Assembly: GCA_032871835.1 (NCBI GenBank) | Contig: CM065295.1 | Coordinates: 38,500,360-38,564,359, forward strand | Direction of reading: 5' to 3' | DNA from: Dipteronia dyeriana | Taxonomy: Eukaryota; Streptophyta; Magnoliopsida; Sapindales; Sapindaceae | DNA length: 64,000 nucleotides | Part shown: positions 22,561 to 34,152 of the stretch, piece by piece | Numbering within the stretch: the stretch's first letter is position 1 | How the letters are laid out: each line of letters starts with the position of its first letter | The notes under the pieces: generated by a model | Told to the model about the DNA's origin: nothing | The model's input: the letters and a program-made list of their open reading frames with translations, nothing else | The model's database searches: none | Translations under genes and position numbers: made by a program

Positions 22561-22850
22561 TGTTTATTGATTTCTGATTGGCACGTGATTTCGGGGTCAC
22601 CTACCTCCATTCTCACTCGTATTTTTTCAGCAAGGAATGACATCACTTTTCACTATATATACTTTGAAAGCTCTTTTTCTCTCTCTCACGTTCTTTTTTT
22701 GCTACCTCTTGTTTCAAAATTGTTATCTCTCTCGAATCCTCCTTTGAATCTTTCCGTTGTTTAAACTCTTTCACGATTATCCACCTTTATCAGACCTTTT
22801 CTTCTACTTGTGTCAGTGTTCACATTTTGTCCACTTTAATCAATCAGATA

Positions 22851-23720
22851 TGGATCCCATCATTCTCAATCATTATTCAAAATTATATATGCACGTTGTC
22901 AAAATGGGTGATAAGGAGAATATCGCCAGACTTGAGTCTACATTATGGGGCCATCCCCATGCGTTTACATCTCCAACTCAACCCACAGCTCTCAACATGG
23001 GTTATTTGATTGGTCGTCCTGAATTTTACCTTTGCATTCTAACCCCCTTGTTTCCTCTATTGATACATGCCCAGTTTTGTCAAAGGTTACTTGTACCAGT
23101 TAATGAAGCAGAGCTTCCACCAAAAATTCTCCATCTTCATCTAGTGATTTAAAAATTTCCTCTCAATGGTTAAAGCTGGTAGACGTCCCCAAGAGATTCC
23201 GAGCATACTTTTTACGGTTCTCTACTGACCAACCATATGCCTTCGATTGCAAGTTAAATGTGGTAACCGACTGGGAAATCATAAAGAATGTTGTTAGATT
23301 CGACATTTCCTGATCGATAGAGCTAATCCCAAGCGGTCGGCGTGCTGTTTGGAATCCTTCCATGGGTGATGTTGGCATTTGTGGAGCCATGCTCACTTCA
23401 GGGTGGCCCTGCCAATTCAATCATTTAATGCTATATTTTTGGCAGAGACTGGAATATCTCCCGCACAACTAACCCCCAATTGTTAACGGGTCATGATCAG
23501 CTTGTGGCATTTATGAAGACTGATTAGGTCTAAACATCCCCTGACTCCTCAAGAGATTCATAACTTATACACTTTTGGCCAATCAAATTATTGGGGTGCC
23601 ATCTTCAATCGAATTCTTTCAGTCATTGGATTCCTCACGAGTTCACCAAAAAACCCACTCCAATATCTAACAAAGAGCACTAAGGTTTCCTGTCATCGAA
23701 CAAGTACTGGAAGAACAATT
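22851..23720 (+). pseudogene. Degraded ORF of unknown origin, possibly a retrotransposon gag-like protein
   Basis: An ATG at 22851 opens about 100 codons (MDPIILNHYSKLYM...). Further open stretches in shifting frames then read WLKLVDVPKRFRAYFLRF near 23165 and LTPQEIHNLYTFG near 23545. Upstream is a TATA-like TATATATAC (about 22656) followed by CT-rich sequence, as in a promoter and leader. The aromatic-rich text recalls long degraded plant transposon proteins annotated as gypsy-type transposase, but I cannot confirm that, and a decayed host gene is possible. El-7 inserted just downstream. Confidence 0.3.
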
Positions 23721-23750
23721 GATTTTTCATCAAAGGTTATTAGGGTGAGA

Positions 23751-23755
23751 CGATT
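23751..23755. repeat. Target-site duplication of El-7, left copy (imperfect)
   Basis: CGATT before the LTR; CGATC follows the other LTR at 34097-34101. Four of five bases match, which fits an old insertion. Confidence 0.7.
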
Positions 23756-23949
23756 TGTTAGGTTCTAGATTTGTGTTGGCTTGATTCCATAACAAAACTT
23801 CATTTCTTTGTATTGCTTAGTTGCTTAAGTGGTTCGTGATGATAAGAGCTTCAAGAAAGAAAAACAACTTCTCATGATGTAAAGTTCATCTTCAAGAGGA
23901 TTGGTACTATTCTTGGATGCTAAAGTATTGAGATCCTTCTTCCTTTTGC

Positions 23950-24130
23950 AAGGCATAGGCACACACACACACAATTCGTTCATATGTGTCCCTGCTTTGT
24001 TGTGCATCATTATATGCGCACACACACAATTCATTCATATGTGTCCCTGCTTAGTTGTGCATCATTATATGCACACACACACACACACACACACAATTCA
24101 TATATTTGTGTCCATGCATTATAGCACATC
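23950..24130 (+). repeat. CA-rich tandem repeat, three copies, in El-7 5' LTR
   Basis: Units of about 60-65 bases consist of a (CA)n run, AATTCATTCATATGTGTCC, then CTGC and TTGTGCATCATT. The 3' LTR has only two units (about 32080-32190), and the El-1 LTR has two on the minus strand. Confidence 0.8.
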
Positions 24131-24608
24131 ATTTGGTATAGCACATTCACACACTTGAAGTTGAATGTTCATGCATTGGTATGAAAGTAACATGTTTTGA
24201 AAAATGCATGATTGGAGACTATCTATATGTAGTTTGCATTCTTGTGTGAAATGTGTTTGTTTGTTTATATGTTTGTATAAAATGGATCTTGAACTTGATT
24301 TTAGTCTTAGATTAATCATGATTGAGTTCCGGTCATTTCGGTTACTCATACTATTGATTTCTAGTTCTAAGTCAAAAGATACTACACTTTCAACTCATGT
24401 TGAATACATTGTCTTCGTATTCATATATCCAATCAAATTCTTATTTTATTGGTTGATTATCTTATATGTTCATGTCTATGAGGGAGTCCTAGTTCGTAAT
24501 CTTCAAACGGATTAAAATTCAGAGTTTGGAAGGTAAGGAACGGTCGAAGAACGCGAGGAGAGCGCAAAAGGTGAGGTGCAATGGCTTAAGCCATCATCAT
24601 GCACCAAC

Positions 24609-24633
24609 CCGAGATGGCGCGTGGCCATCTCGG
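24609..24633. repeat. Perfect 10-bp inverted repeat in El-7 5' LTR
   Basis: Arm CCGAGATGGC (24609-24618), loop GCGTG, arm GCCATCTCGG (24624-24633). A second half-site with ACGCGCCATCTC follows at about 24661-24675. In the 3' LTR (32665-32689) the left arm has one substitution and the right arm has lost its last base pair. Confidence 0.85.
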
Positions 24634-26049
24634 CCCCAAGAGTGTTCTGCCCCAAGATGCCTACGCGCCATCTCAGAGAGACACTAAGGAAGAAGGGTGT
24701 TTTTGTCATTTGGTATTTTCACTCTTTAAAACCTCTCATTCCCTCTCATTTCAAAAGTTAAGAACAAGTTGAGAAATTGAAGAACAAGTGCAGAATTTTT
24801 CTCTCAACATTTTGATTTTTGTTTTTGTGATAACTTCTTCATTTCTACTCCGAATCACTTGATTCAGAAACCGATTTCTAGTGTCTTGAAGAGTTCTAAA
24901 AACCCCAAGCATTTCCAGAGCCAAAATATGTCTACATATTTCGTTGTCATCTGATCTTCAGTTCGTGATTTCATCCTTGTTGGTAAAATCATCTTCTTCT
25001 TAGTTCTCTTCTTAGATCTTCTTATTGATTGATGTTATTTGATTAATAAGCATGACTAGGATTATTTTGATATCATTTTTTGGTTTGTTGATTTGATTTT
25101 CAAGTTTAGCTAGATTTGTGATATATTGACTGATTTGTTCTAAACTTGATAAACATGAAATTGTTTCTAGAAATCCTTTGTTCTTATGCTTGATTGATTG
25201 TTTCTAGATCTAATTTCATTTTTCTAAGAACTAGGTTTTGTTTCAATTGATGTCTCTATCTTCATATCTATGTTCTTAGTTGATAACATGCTTAAGTTGT
25301 CTAGATGCATTTGTGATTGATCTTTGAAAGCATAATCTAGTCATCTAGTTGCATGTCCATAGAATTTGTTGATCATCATTTTCTATGTTGAGTGCTTGTT
25401 TGCGTTTTGCATTCATGATCACTTAGATGCCTTGTGAAAAGGTGGAAAGTCTCATATCTTAGAGTGATTCTTTGATTTGAGCATTTGTAAGTCTTAGCTA
25501 GAGTCGGGAGGACTTGGATAGCTAAGCAAGTGGAAGTCTCGACAAGAGGTGTGATACCTCGAATTGTTGAGCAAAGAAGTCTTGACATAAGGTGTGAAAC
25601 CTCGGATTGTCGAGTAAGGAAGTCTTGACTAGAGTCGATAGGACTCGGATAGTCGAGCAAGAAGTCTTGCCTAGGGTTGGGAGGATCCGGATAGATGAGC
25701 AAGAAATTTTCCTAGAGACAGGGGGTATTGGATAGGAAGTCAGCTTTGTAGATCACTAGGTTCAAGATATAGTGAGAGTGAGAGCTCGTAGAGCATGTGT
25801 GATTGCTTGAGTATGTAACTCTATTTGAAATAGTCGATTTGCTTTTACCGGTGGTTGTGGTATCAACCCGTGGATGTTTCCTCTTTGGACGTTTTACCAC
25901 GTCAATATTGTGTGTCATTGTTTACAATTTTCATTAAGCATTGTTAGAATTGCATTGTTTTTATAAGAAGATAAAAATTGGAACATAAACCTATTCACCC
26001 CTCCCCCCTCTAGGTATATTCACACTATAAAGATCAAGGGAATTTCAAT

Positions 26050-26061
26050 TGGTATCAAAGC
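26050..26061 (+). other. El-7 primer-binding site
   Basis: TGGTATCAAAGC, one base from the tRNA-iMet site, two bases after the LTR end. Confidence 0.85.
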
Positions 26062-26124
26062 CGGTGTCTAGACGCACTTAGATAGATCTTCTTTGTAGTG
26101 TTTGTTATCTTCTTTTGTTTCATC

Positions 26125-27585
26125 ATGATTAAAGAAATGTACTCTTTTATGGCTTCTCTTGTTGAAAATAAGTCTATTGACTTAGATGATCAAAAGATCA
26201 AAGATCTTATTCAAGAAAATGAAAGGATCTCTAAGATCAATAATTCTATCACTAAGAAGTTAGAAAATCATGATTGTAGCTCAAAATGTGTTATTGATCT
26301 TAATGACAAAATTCTTAATCTTGAGAAAAACTTGATTGATAGCAATGATAGATTAAGTATTTTGAAGCATGAAATTGAGCAAAGAGATGAATCTCTTGAT
26401 CGTGCTAAGAGAATTGAAAATGTGTTTAGAGCAAAGCTTAATGAGCATGAGAATCAAGAGAAAGTGCTTAATGACAAACTTAATGAGGCTAAAGAGATGA
26501 TTAACAAGATGTTATCAAGCTCTAACAAAGTGAAAGCTCTTATTAAGGTTAGAAAGCCTTCAAGCGACAAAAGAGGGTTAGGATATGTTAATGAAAAATC
26601 AACTCCTTCATCTAACAAATCTACTTTTGTCAAAGCTTGTAGCAATTTAAATGTAGGTACACTCTCTAACGGTAAAGCCATGAATGCTACCGGAGGTGCC
26701 TCAACATCAACAATGAAAGTCAAGGAAAAGACTCAACAATGCCAAAGACAAGCTACATCATCATCAAATGCAAAAGGCAAGACATCTAGTGTTGCACGCC
26801 AAAGAGGTAAAAATGTAAGAAGGCAAAATGAGTTGAATGCTCAAGCAAATGGTAAATTTCTCAAATTCATACCTATTTGTCATTATTGCAACACGGTAGG
26901 ACACCTAAGACCTAGACGTTATGAATACATTCGTAAATGTAGAATTGCCAATGATTTGCATGATATGTCTTTGAATGGTCCTAGGCAATCATCCATGTAT
27001 GGATCTAGAATTAGACCTAAGAAGACCTTGGAAAAGCATGTTGAGAATAAATGTGTTGATGATTTGTTTGTTAAATCTTGTGTTGTGCCTCGTTCTACTA
27101 TGCATAAGAAAGTTGATAATACTTTGTTTGATTTGTTTGAAAATGTGACTAATGGAGTCAATGTGCCTAAAAACAAGTCAAAGCATGTTAATAAAAGTAG
27201 GAATGAGAAACTTGTCAAAAAAATTTGGGTCAATAAAAACACAACACAATGTTTGGTTGCACAATATGCTTTAAGAGCTAATTCATCCTATTATTGGTAC
27301 CTAGATAGCGGTTGCTCTAGGAATATGACTGGTAACAAGGAATTCTTTAAGAATCTTGTTATGAATGAATGTGGATGGGTTACATTTGGTGATGACACCA
27401 AAAAGCAAGTTCTAGGCAAGGGAACAATTTGTATCCCCGGATTGCCTAAACTTCGTGACACCTTGTATGTAGATAGTCTACAAGCTAATTTAAAAAGCAT
27501 CACTCACTTGTGTGAAATTTTTAAAGAAGTTAGTTTTAACAAGGATGTGTGCACGATAATTGATAAAAAGGGCAAAATTGTTTGA
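26125..27585 (+). pseudogene. El-7 truncated Gag-protease fusion (about 486 codons open)
   Basis: The first ATG of the open frame is at 26125, only 64 bases inside the primer site. The protein starts directly with a long Lys/Glu/Asn-rich coiled coil (residues about 20-135). A basic Ser/Thr-rich linker follows, then a zinc knuckle lacking its last Cys (CHYCNTVGHLRPR, about 26878), and a protease with an intact YLDSGCSRNMTGN motif (about 27298). The UBN2 capsid and first knuckle found in El-1 and El-5 gag are absent. The frame ends at TGA 27583-27585, where one T appears to have been lost from a T-run. It is the longest open frame in the window. Confidence 0.85.
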
Positions 27586-27590
27586 AAGTC

Positions 27591-30391
27591 AAAAGGTCTT
27601 CGGACAATTGCTATTGTTTAGAGGTTGATCCACTAACATGCAATATGGCACATGAGTGAAACAAGCTTGAATTATGGCATGAAATATTGGGCCATATGAA
27701 TTATAAAGATTTAAAGAAGCTTGAGAAATATAACATTGTTAGAGGTCTTCCTAATCTTGGTAAAAAGCTTGATGGTGTTTGTGAACCTGGTCAATTAGGT
27801 AAACAAACAAAAGTGTCTCATAAAAAGAACACTAATTTTGCTATCAAGAAGCCCTTAGAACTTATGCATATGGACCTAATGGGACCAATTCAAACCGAAA
27901 GCATAAATGGCAAGAAATACATTTTTGTATGTGTTAATGATTTTTATCGGTTTGCTTGGGTATATTTTCTTAGGGACAAGACCGAAACTTTTGGTTACTT
28001 TAAGAAATTTTGTAATCAAGTTCAAAATGAAAAAGGTCTTGGAATTAAGAAAATATGTAGCATTAGGAGTGATCATGGGAGTGAATTTGAAAATGCTAGA
28101 TTTAGTGAGTTTTGTGATGATTATGGGATTTCACATGAGTTCTCGGCTTCTAGAACTCCTCAACAAAATGGTATTGTTGAGAGGAAGAATCGTGTCTTGC
28201 AAGAGATGGCTAGGTCATGCTCAATATCAATAAAGTCCCTAGAAATCTTTGGGCCGATGCGGTCAGTACCGCATGCTATGTCACTAATAGAGTTTTTAGA
28301 AGGCCCGACACAAAACAAACCTCCTATGAACTTTGGAAGGGCAAAAAGCCTAATGTGAGTTACTTCCACACTTTTGGGAGTAAGTGTTTTATTTTGAATG
28401 ATAGATATCACTTAGGAAAGTTTGATGCTAAAAGTGATATTGGTCTCTTTCTTGGTTATGTTAATAATAATCGTGCATATAGAGTGTTCAACTTGAAAAC
28501 TAAGACTATTATGGAGTCTATTAATGTGAAAATAGATGATCTTAGCATGCTTGATTTGTGTGATAATAATGGTGTCAATGAATCTAAAGAACATTTGTTG
28601 AATGACACTAAAGCACCTATTGATGTGACTAGTTGTGATGAAAGTGAATCTAGTCATAATGATGAAAATGGCATTGTTGCTAGAGAAGAAAGTCAAGAGT
28701 TAGAAAATGGTTTGAATGATGACCAACAAGATGTTGAAAATTCTAATTCTAGACTTAGGAACATGCATTACCAACAAGACATCATAGGTGATTTGAATGA
28801 AGGGGTTAGAACAAGAAGGCAACTAGCTAACCAAATTTCATATGCTTGCTACATATCTCAAATTGAGCCCAAGAATATTAATGAAGCAATTATTGACGAA
28901 TATTGGGTTAATGCCATGCAAGAAGAATTAAATCAATTTGAGAGGAATGAAGTATGGTCCTTGGTTCTTAGACCAAAAGATATCAATGTGATTGGTACAA
29001 AATGGGTATTTAGGAATAAGACCGATGAATGTGGCAAGATTGTGAGAAATAAAAACAAGACTAGTGGCTCAAGGGTACACTCAAGTTGAGGGTGTAGACT
29101 TTGATGAGACTTTTGCACCAGTTGCACGTCTTGAGTCCATTAGACTTTTGTTGTCCATTCATGTCTTAAGAAATTCAAATTGTTTCGAATGGATGTCAAA
29201 AGTGCTTTTCTCAATGGATACCTTCAAGAAAAAGTTTATGTTGAACAACCTAAGGGTTTTGTAGACCCACACTTTCCTAATCATGTGTTTAAGTTGAAAA
29301 AGGCTCTTTATGGCCTTAAGAAAGCTCATAGAGCTTAGTATTATAGGTTGACTCAATATCTTATTGACAACCAATATAGGAGAGGTGGTATTGATAGAAC
29401 ATTATTTGTCAAGCATTATAACAATGACATTTTTGTTGCACAAGTATATGTTGATGACATAGTGTTTGGGTCTACATGTAAAACCAAGGTTGATGATTTT
29501 GTGAATGTGATGTCAAGAGAACTTGAAATGAGTATGGTAGGTAAACTCAATTACTTTCTAGGCATGCAAGTGAAACAATCTGGCAATGGTATCATGTTAT
29601 CACAATCTAAGTATGCTAGAAATCTTGTTAAGAAATTTGGCCTCGAAAGTTGAAAAGAATTTGAAACACCTATGAGCACAACATTAAAACTTGACAAAGA
29701 TGAAAAAGAAAAATATGTTGATCAAAGTCTCTATAGTAGCATGATAGGTAGTCTTCTCTACCTAATGGCAAGTAGGCCAGATATTTGTTTTAGTGTAGGT
29801 TTGTGTGCTAGGTTTCAAGCTAATCCAAAAGAATCTCACTTGAAAGCCATTAAAAGAATTATTAAGTATATAAAAGGAACACATAATCTTGGTTTATTCT
29901 ATTCCTTTGATACTAATGATATTCTTGTTGGCTATTGTGATACGGATTGGGTGGGAAACATTGATGATCGTAAAAGCACATCGGGCGGTTACTTTTACTT
30001 AGGGAATAATTTGATTGCTTGGCTAAGCAAGAAACAAAATTCAGTCTCTCTTTCATCATTCGAAGCCGAGTACATTGCGGCTGGAAATGCTTGCACACAA
30101 CTTCTATGGATGAAACAAATTCTCAAGGATTATGAGATAAATCAAGGTAAAATGACTCTCTATTGTGATAATATGAGTGCCATTAACATCTCTAAAAATC
30201 CGGTTCAACACTCACGCACAAAGCATATAGACATTAGGCATCATTTCATTAGAGAACTTGTTGAACATTTAATAGTAACTCTTGAACATATGCCTACTAA
30301 GAATCAACTTGCGGACTTGTTCACAAAGCCCTTGGACAAAGAGAGATTTGTATCTCTAAGAAGATCCATTGGCATGATTTGTGTTGATTAA
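27591..30391 (+). pseudogene. El-7 Pol: integrase, RT, RNase H
   Basis: Continuing one frame over from the protease: the integrase zinc site region (ELWHEILGHM, 27669; the last Cys pair reads CEPG, so one Cys is lost); the integrase core with HMDLMGP, RSDHGSEF and NGIVERKNR (27865-28190), triad intact; an acidic linker (to about 28790); RT with YVDDIVFGS intact (29448); and RNase H (YCDTDW, EAEYIAA, LYCDNMSAINI). It ends at TAA 30389-30391. Stops are TGA 27657, TAG 29336 and TGA 29651. Frameshifts lie near 28205-28220, 29050 (one extra base) and 29165 (one base lost). The last 240 codons are fully open. Confidence 0.92.
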
Positions 30392-31876
30392 TGCTTGTGT
30401 GTGGTTAAGAGTGGCTTGATAAGCAAAACTATATTGTATATCTATTTCTTTGAGAGCTACTCATGTGAGAAGTAATGATCTTGATAAAATAGTTTTTATT
30501 GCTTCTAGATCATGCACTTAAGTATTTGTAAATCTTGTTTTCAAAAGTACACAAATGCTTCTCTTATATGTTTAAGTTTGAGTAATTGAGTTTGAAAGCA
30601 TGTAGATTATGGATACATCTTGAAGTTCATTGTCTAGTACATGATAGATGACCTATGGTTAGTATTCATTTTGCTTCGGCATCTATATAGAACTCAACGA
30701 GCACCTTCATGGAAAGGGCTACACACCTTGGTTGTGAAGCCGCCCAATGTAAGAAAGGGCTACACCATTGTGATGAGTGAAAGCCGTCATGAAGAGTATA
30801 TGTTTATGTTAGAAAAATCAAAGAAGTGTTGAAAAAGAATCAATTAAAAAATTCTTTGATTCATAGCCTAAAAAGAAATCGAGGAAGGCTTAAAATGGAG
30901 TATAGTTGAAAATTGTTATTGCTCGGGGTTGAAAAACAGAAATGGAATGACGAGCCACATGCACACACACATTCATATGTTGAAATCTATTCTCTTTAAA
31001 GCAAAAAAGTGGATGATAATCGGTTTGACCTTGATTGGAAAAGCTTTAGATGGGCAGGTGTTGAAATAGTTTGCATGTTGATATCACAATAACTCTGGAT
31101 GATTTATGCTTGAAGCATTTTCACACATACACACATTTTTGCTTAATATGCTTGATTTATTAGCAATGAGAGATTATCTTTGAAAGAGTAATGAAAATCT
31201 ATGACTCTCTTATTAATTTTGGACAATAATGGTTTACTATCTTTTATTGCTTGAAATGTGTGTTTGTGTGAGTCTCTTGTAAACAAGTTAACTTGCTTAT
31301 TAACATGTGGAGCATATGTTAAGGGGGAGCTTAGTTTGTTAAACTTATTTCTCTATACAACTTGTTTGCTCACTATCTCATGATTCTATCATACATCCCT
31401 TATACCCTTGTAGGTATTTTCGTTTGACATTTATCTCTCTCTAGGTTGTGTAATATGTTTTTGTCTATTCCTTGTCAAAAAGGGGGAGAAAGTGTTTCCT
31501 CACCATGTTACTTGCTTTTGATATAAAGAGGAGACAATCCATTAAGGGGGAGAAATTTTGGCTTAAGGGGGAGAAAGTAAGGGGGAGAAAATTCTTGTGT
31601 TTGCATGAGATAAGAAGTGTTAAGGGATCTTTTGTTTGGTATTTGTATATTGTTTGTTTGTCTCGCCAATCTTCTTTTTAGAAGATTTCTTTTGGTTGTT
31701 CTTGTCTCACAGGAGCTTTGAATATGTGAAGATATTCTTGAAGACTCATGAAGATATTTTAGTCTAGGAATATCTCTTTGTAATGTGAGGATGTGAGAAA
31801 GCAATCAACATTGATTATGAGAGATCATTGTACAGTGAGGTAGAGGTTTTGTCATGGAATAGCCAAAGAGGGAGAT
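30392..31876 (+). other. El-7 3' non-coding region with multiple purine tracts
   Basis: No gene is supported in these 1.48 kb; in particular no signal peptide plus membrane-anchor frame of an envelope-like protein is seen. GGGGGAG tracts lie at about 31321-31330, 31477-31488, 31543-31552, 31564-31573 and 31578-31588. The final, weaker CCAAAGAGGGAGAT (31863-31876) abuts the LTR. Confidence 0.75.
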
Positions 31877-34096
31877 TGTTAGGTTCTACATTTGTGTTGG
31901 CTTGATTCCATAACAAAACTTCATTTCTTTGTATTGATTAGTTGCTTAAGTGGTTCATGATGATAAGAGCTTCAAGGAAGAAAAGCAACTTCTCATGATG
32001 CAAAGTTTTTCTTTAAGAGGATTGGTACTATTCTTGGATGCTAAGGTATCGAGATCCTTCTTCCTCTTGCAAGGCATAGGCGCACACATACACAATTCAT
32101 TCATATGTGTCCCTGCTTAGTTGTGCATCATTACATACTCACACACAAACAATTCATATATTTGTGTCCCTACATCGTAGCGCATCATTTGTTATAACAC
32201 ATTCACACACTTGAAGTTGAATGCTCATGCATTGGTATGAAAGTAACATGTTTTGGAAAATGCATGATTGGAGACTATCTCTATGTAGTTTGCATTCTTG
32301 TGTGAAATGTGTTTGTTTGTTTATATATTTGTATAACATGGATCTTGAACTTGATTTAAGTCTTAGATTATTCATGATTGAGTTCCGGTCATTTCGGTTA
32401 CTCATACTATTGATTTCGAGTTCTAAGTCAAAAGATACTACACTTTCAACTCATGTTACATACATTGTCTTCATCTTTATATATCAAGTGGAATTCTTAT
32501 TTTTTGGGTTGAGTATCTTATATTTCCATGTCCGTGAAGAAGTCCCGGTATGTAATCTTCAAACGGATTCAAATTCGTAGTTCGGAGGCCAAAGAACGGT
32601 GGAAGAACGCGAGTAGAGCGCAAGGGGTGAGGTGTGATGGCTTAAGCCATCATCATGCACCAACCCGAGATAGCGCGTGGCCATCTCGCCCCCAAGAGTG
32701 TTCTGTCCGGAGATGCCTACGCGCCATCTCGGGGAGACACTAAGGAAGAAGGGTGTTTTTGTCATTTGGTCTTTTCACTCTTTAAAAACCCTCATTCCCT
32801 CTCATTTAAAAAGATAAGAACAAGTTGAGAAATTGAAGAAGAAGTGCATAATTTTTCTCTCAACATTTTGATTTTTGTTTTTGTGATAACTTCTTCATTT
32901 CTACTCCGAATCACTTGATTAAAAAACCGATTTTGAGTGTATTGAAGAGATCTAAAAACCCCAAGCATTTCCTGAACCAAAATATGTCTATATTATTTGT
33001 TGTGATCTGATCTTCAGTTCGTGATTGCATCATTGTTGGTAAAATCATCTTCTTCTTAGTTCTCTTCTTAGATCTTCTTATTGATTGATGTTATTTGATT
33101 AAGAAGCATGACTAGGATGATTTTGATATCATTTTGTGGTTTGTTGATTTGATTTTCAAGTTTAGCTAGATTTGTGATATATTGAATGATTTGTGCTAAA
33201 CTTGATAAACATGAAATTGTTTCTAGAAATCCTTTGTTATTATGCTTGATTGATTGTTTCTAGATCTAATTTCATTTTTCTAAGAACTAGGTTTTGTTTC
33301 AATTGATGTCTCTATCTTCATATCTATGTTCTTAGTTGATAACATGCTTAAGTTGTCTAGATGTATTTGTGATTGATCTTTGAAAGCATAATCTAGTCAT
33401 CTAGTTGCATGTCCATAGAATTTGTTGATCATCATTTTCTATGTTGAGTGCTTGTTTGCGTTTTGCATTCATGATCACTTAGATGCCTTGTGAAAAGGTG
33501 GAAAGTCTCATATCTTAGAGTGATTCTTTGATTTGAGCATTTGTAAGTCTTAGCTAGAGTCGGGAGGACTTGGATAGCTAAGCAAGTGGAAGTCTCGACA
33601 AGAGGTGTGATACCTCGGATTGTTGAGCAAAGAAGTCTTGACATAAGGTGTGAAACCTCGGATTGTCGAGTAAGGAAGTCTTGACTAGAGTCGAGAGGAC
33701 TCGGATAGTCGAGCAAGAAGTCTTGCCTAGGGTCGGGAGGATCCGGATAGATGAGCAAGAAATCTTCCTAGAGACAGGGGGTATTGGATAGGAAGTCGGC
33801 TTTGTAGATCACTAGGTTCAAGATAGAGTGAGAGTGAGAGCTCGTAGAGCATGTGTGATTGCTTGAGTATGTAACTCTATTTGAAAAAGTCGATTTGCTT
33901 TTACCGGTGGTTGTGGTATCAACCCGTGGATGTTTCCTCTTTGGACGTTTTACCACGTCAATATTGTGTGTCATTGTTTGCAATTTTCGTTAAGCATTGT
34001 TAGAATTGCATTGTTTTTATAAGAAGATAAAAATTGGAACATAAACCTATTCACCCCCCTAGGTATATTCACACTATAAAGATCAAGGGAATTTCA
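31877..34096 (+). repeat. El-7 3' LTR (2220 bp)
   Basis: TGTTAGGTTCTAC to GAATTTCA. It aligns along its whole length with the 5' LTR but has two instead of three CA-rich units and a shorter C-run (CACCCCCCTAGG near 34050). Confidence 0.93.
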
Positions 34097-34101
34097 CGAT
34101 C
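34097..34101. repeat. Target-site duplication of El-7, right copy (imperfect)
   Basis: CGATC, against CGATT at 23751-23755. Confidence 0.7.
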
Positions 34102-34152
34102 GTGGCTAATCCCCATCAAAATTTAGCCAGAAATAGTGTCCCATGAAACTTT

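Larger units (their letters stand above)
23756..26047 (+). repeat. El-7 5' LTR (2292 bp)
   Basis: TGTTAGGTTCTAG to GAATTTCA. It carries three CA-rich tandem copies (23950-24130), a palindrome at 24609-24633, a TATA-like TTTAAA (24725-24730), degenerate repeats (25490-25710), CGTGG/CCACG at 25869-25902 and a C-rich run before CTCTAGG near 26000. Confidence 0.93.
23756..34096 (+). mobile_element. El-7: complete Sirevirus-type copia retrotransposon (10.3 kb), gag-deleted
   Basis: Two long LTRs (23756-26047 and 31877-34096) enclose a primer site, a truncated gag fused in frame to protease, pol in copia order and a 1.5-kb 3' non-coding region with several GGGGGAG tracts. A 5-bp target duplication with one mismatch flanks it. 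The LTRs share their module order with El-1, but pol differs clearly from El-5/El-10, so three Sirevirus families are present. The UBN2 capsid and first zinc knuckle are missing, so any mobility would need capsid from a related element. Active-site residues of integrase and RT are intact. Confidence 0.95.

Noticed and set aside
30392..31876. A possible envelope-like gene, as reported for some Sireviruses
   Set aside because: The longest frames are about 60-100 codons with no signal peptide or membrane anchor, and they overlap purine tracts.
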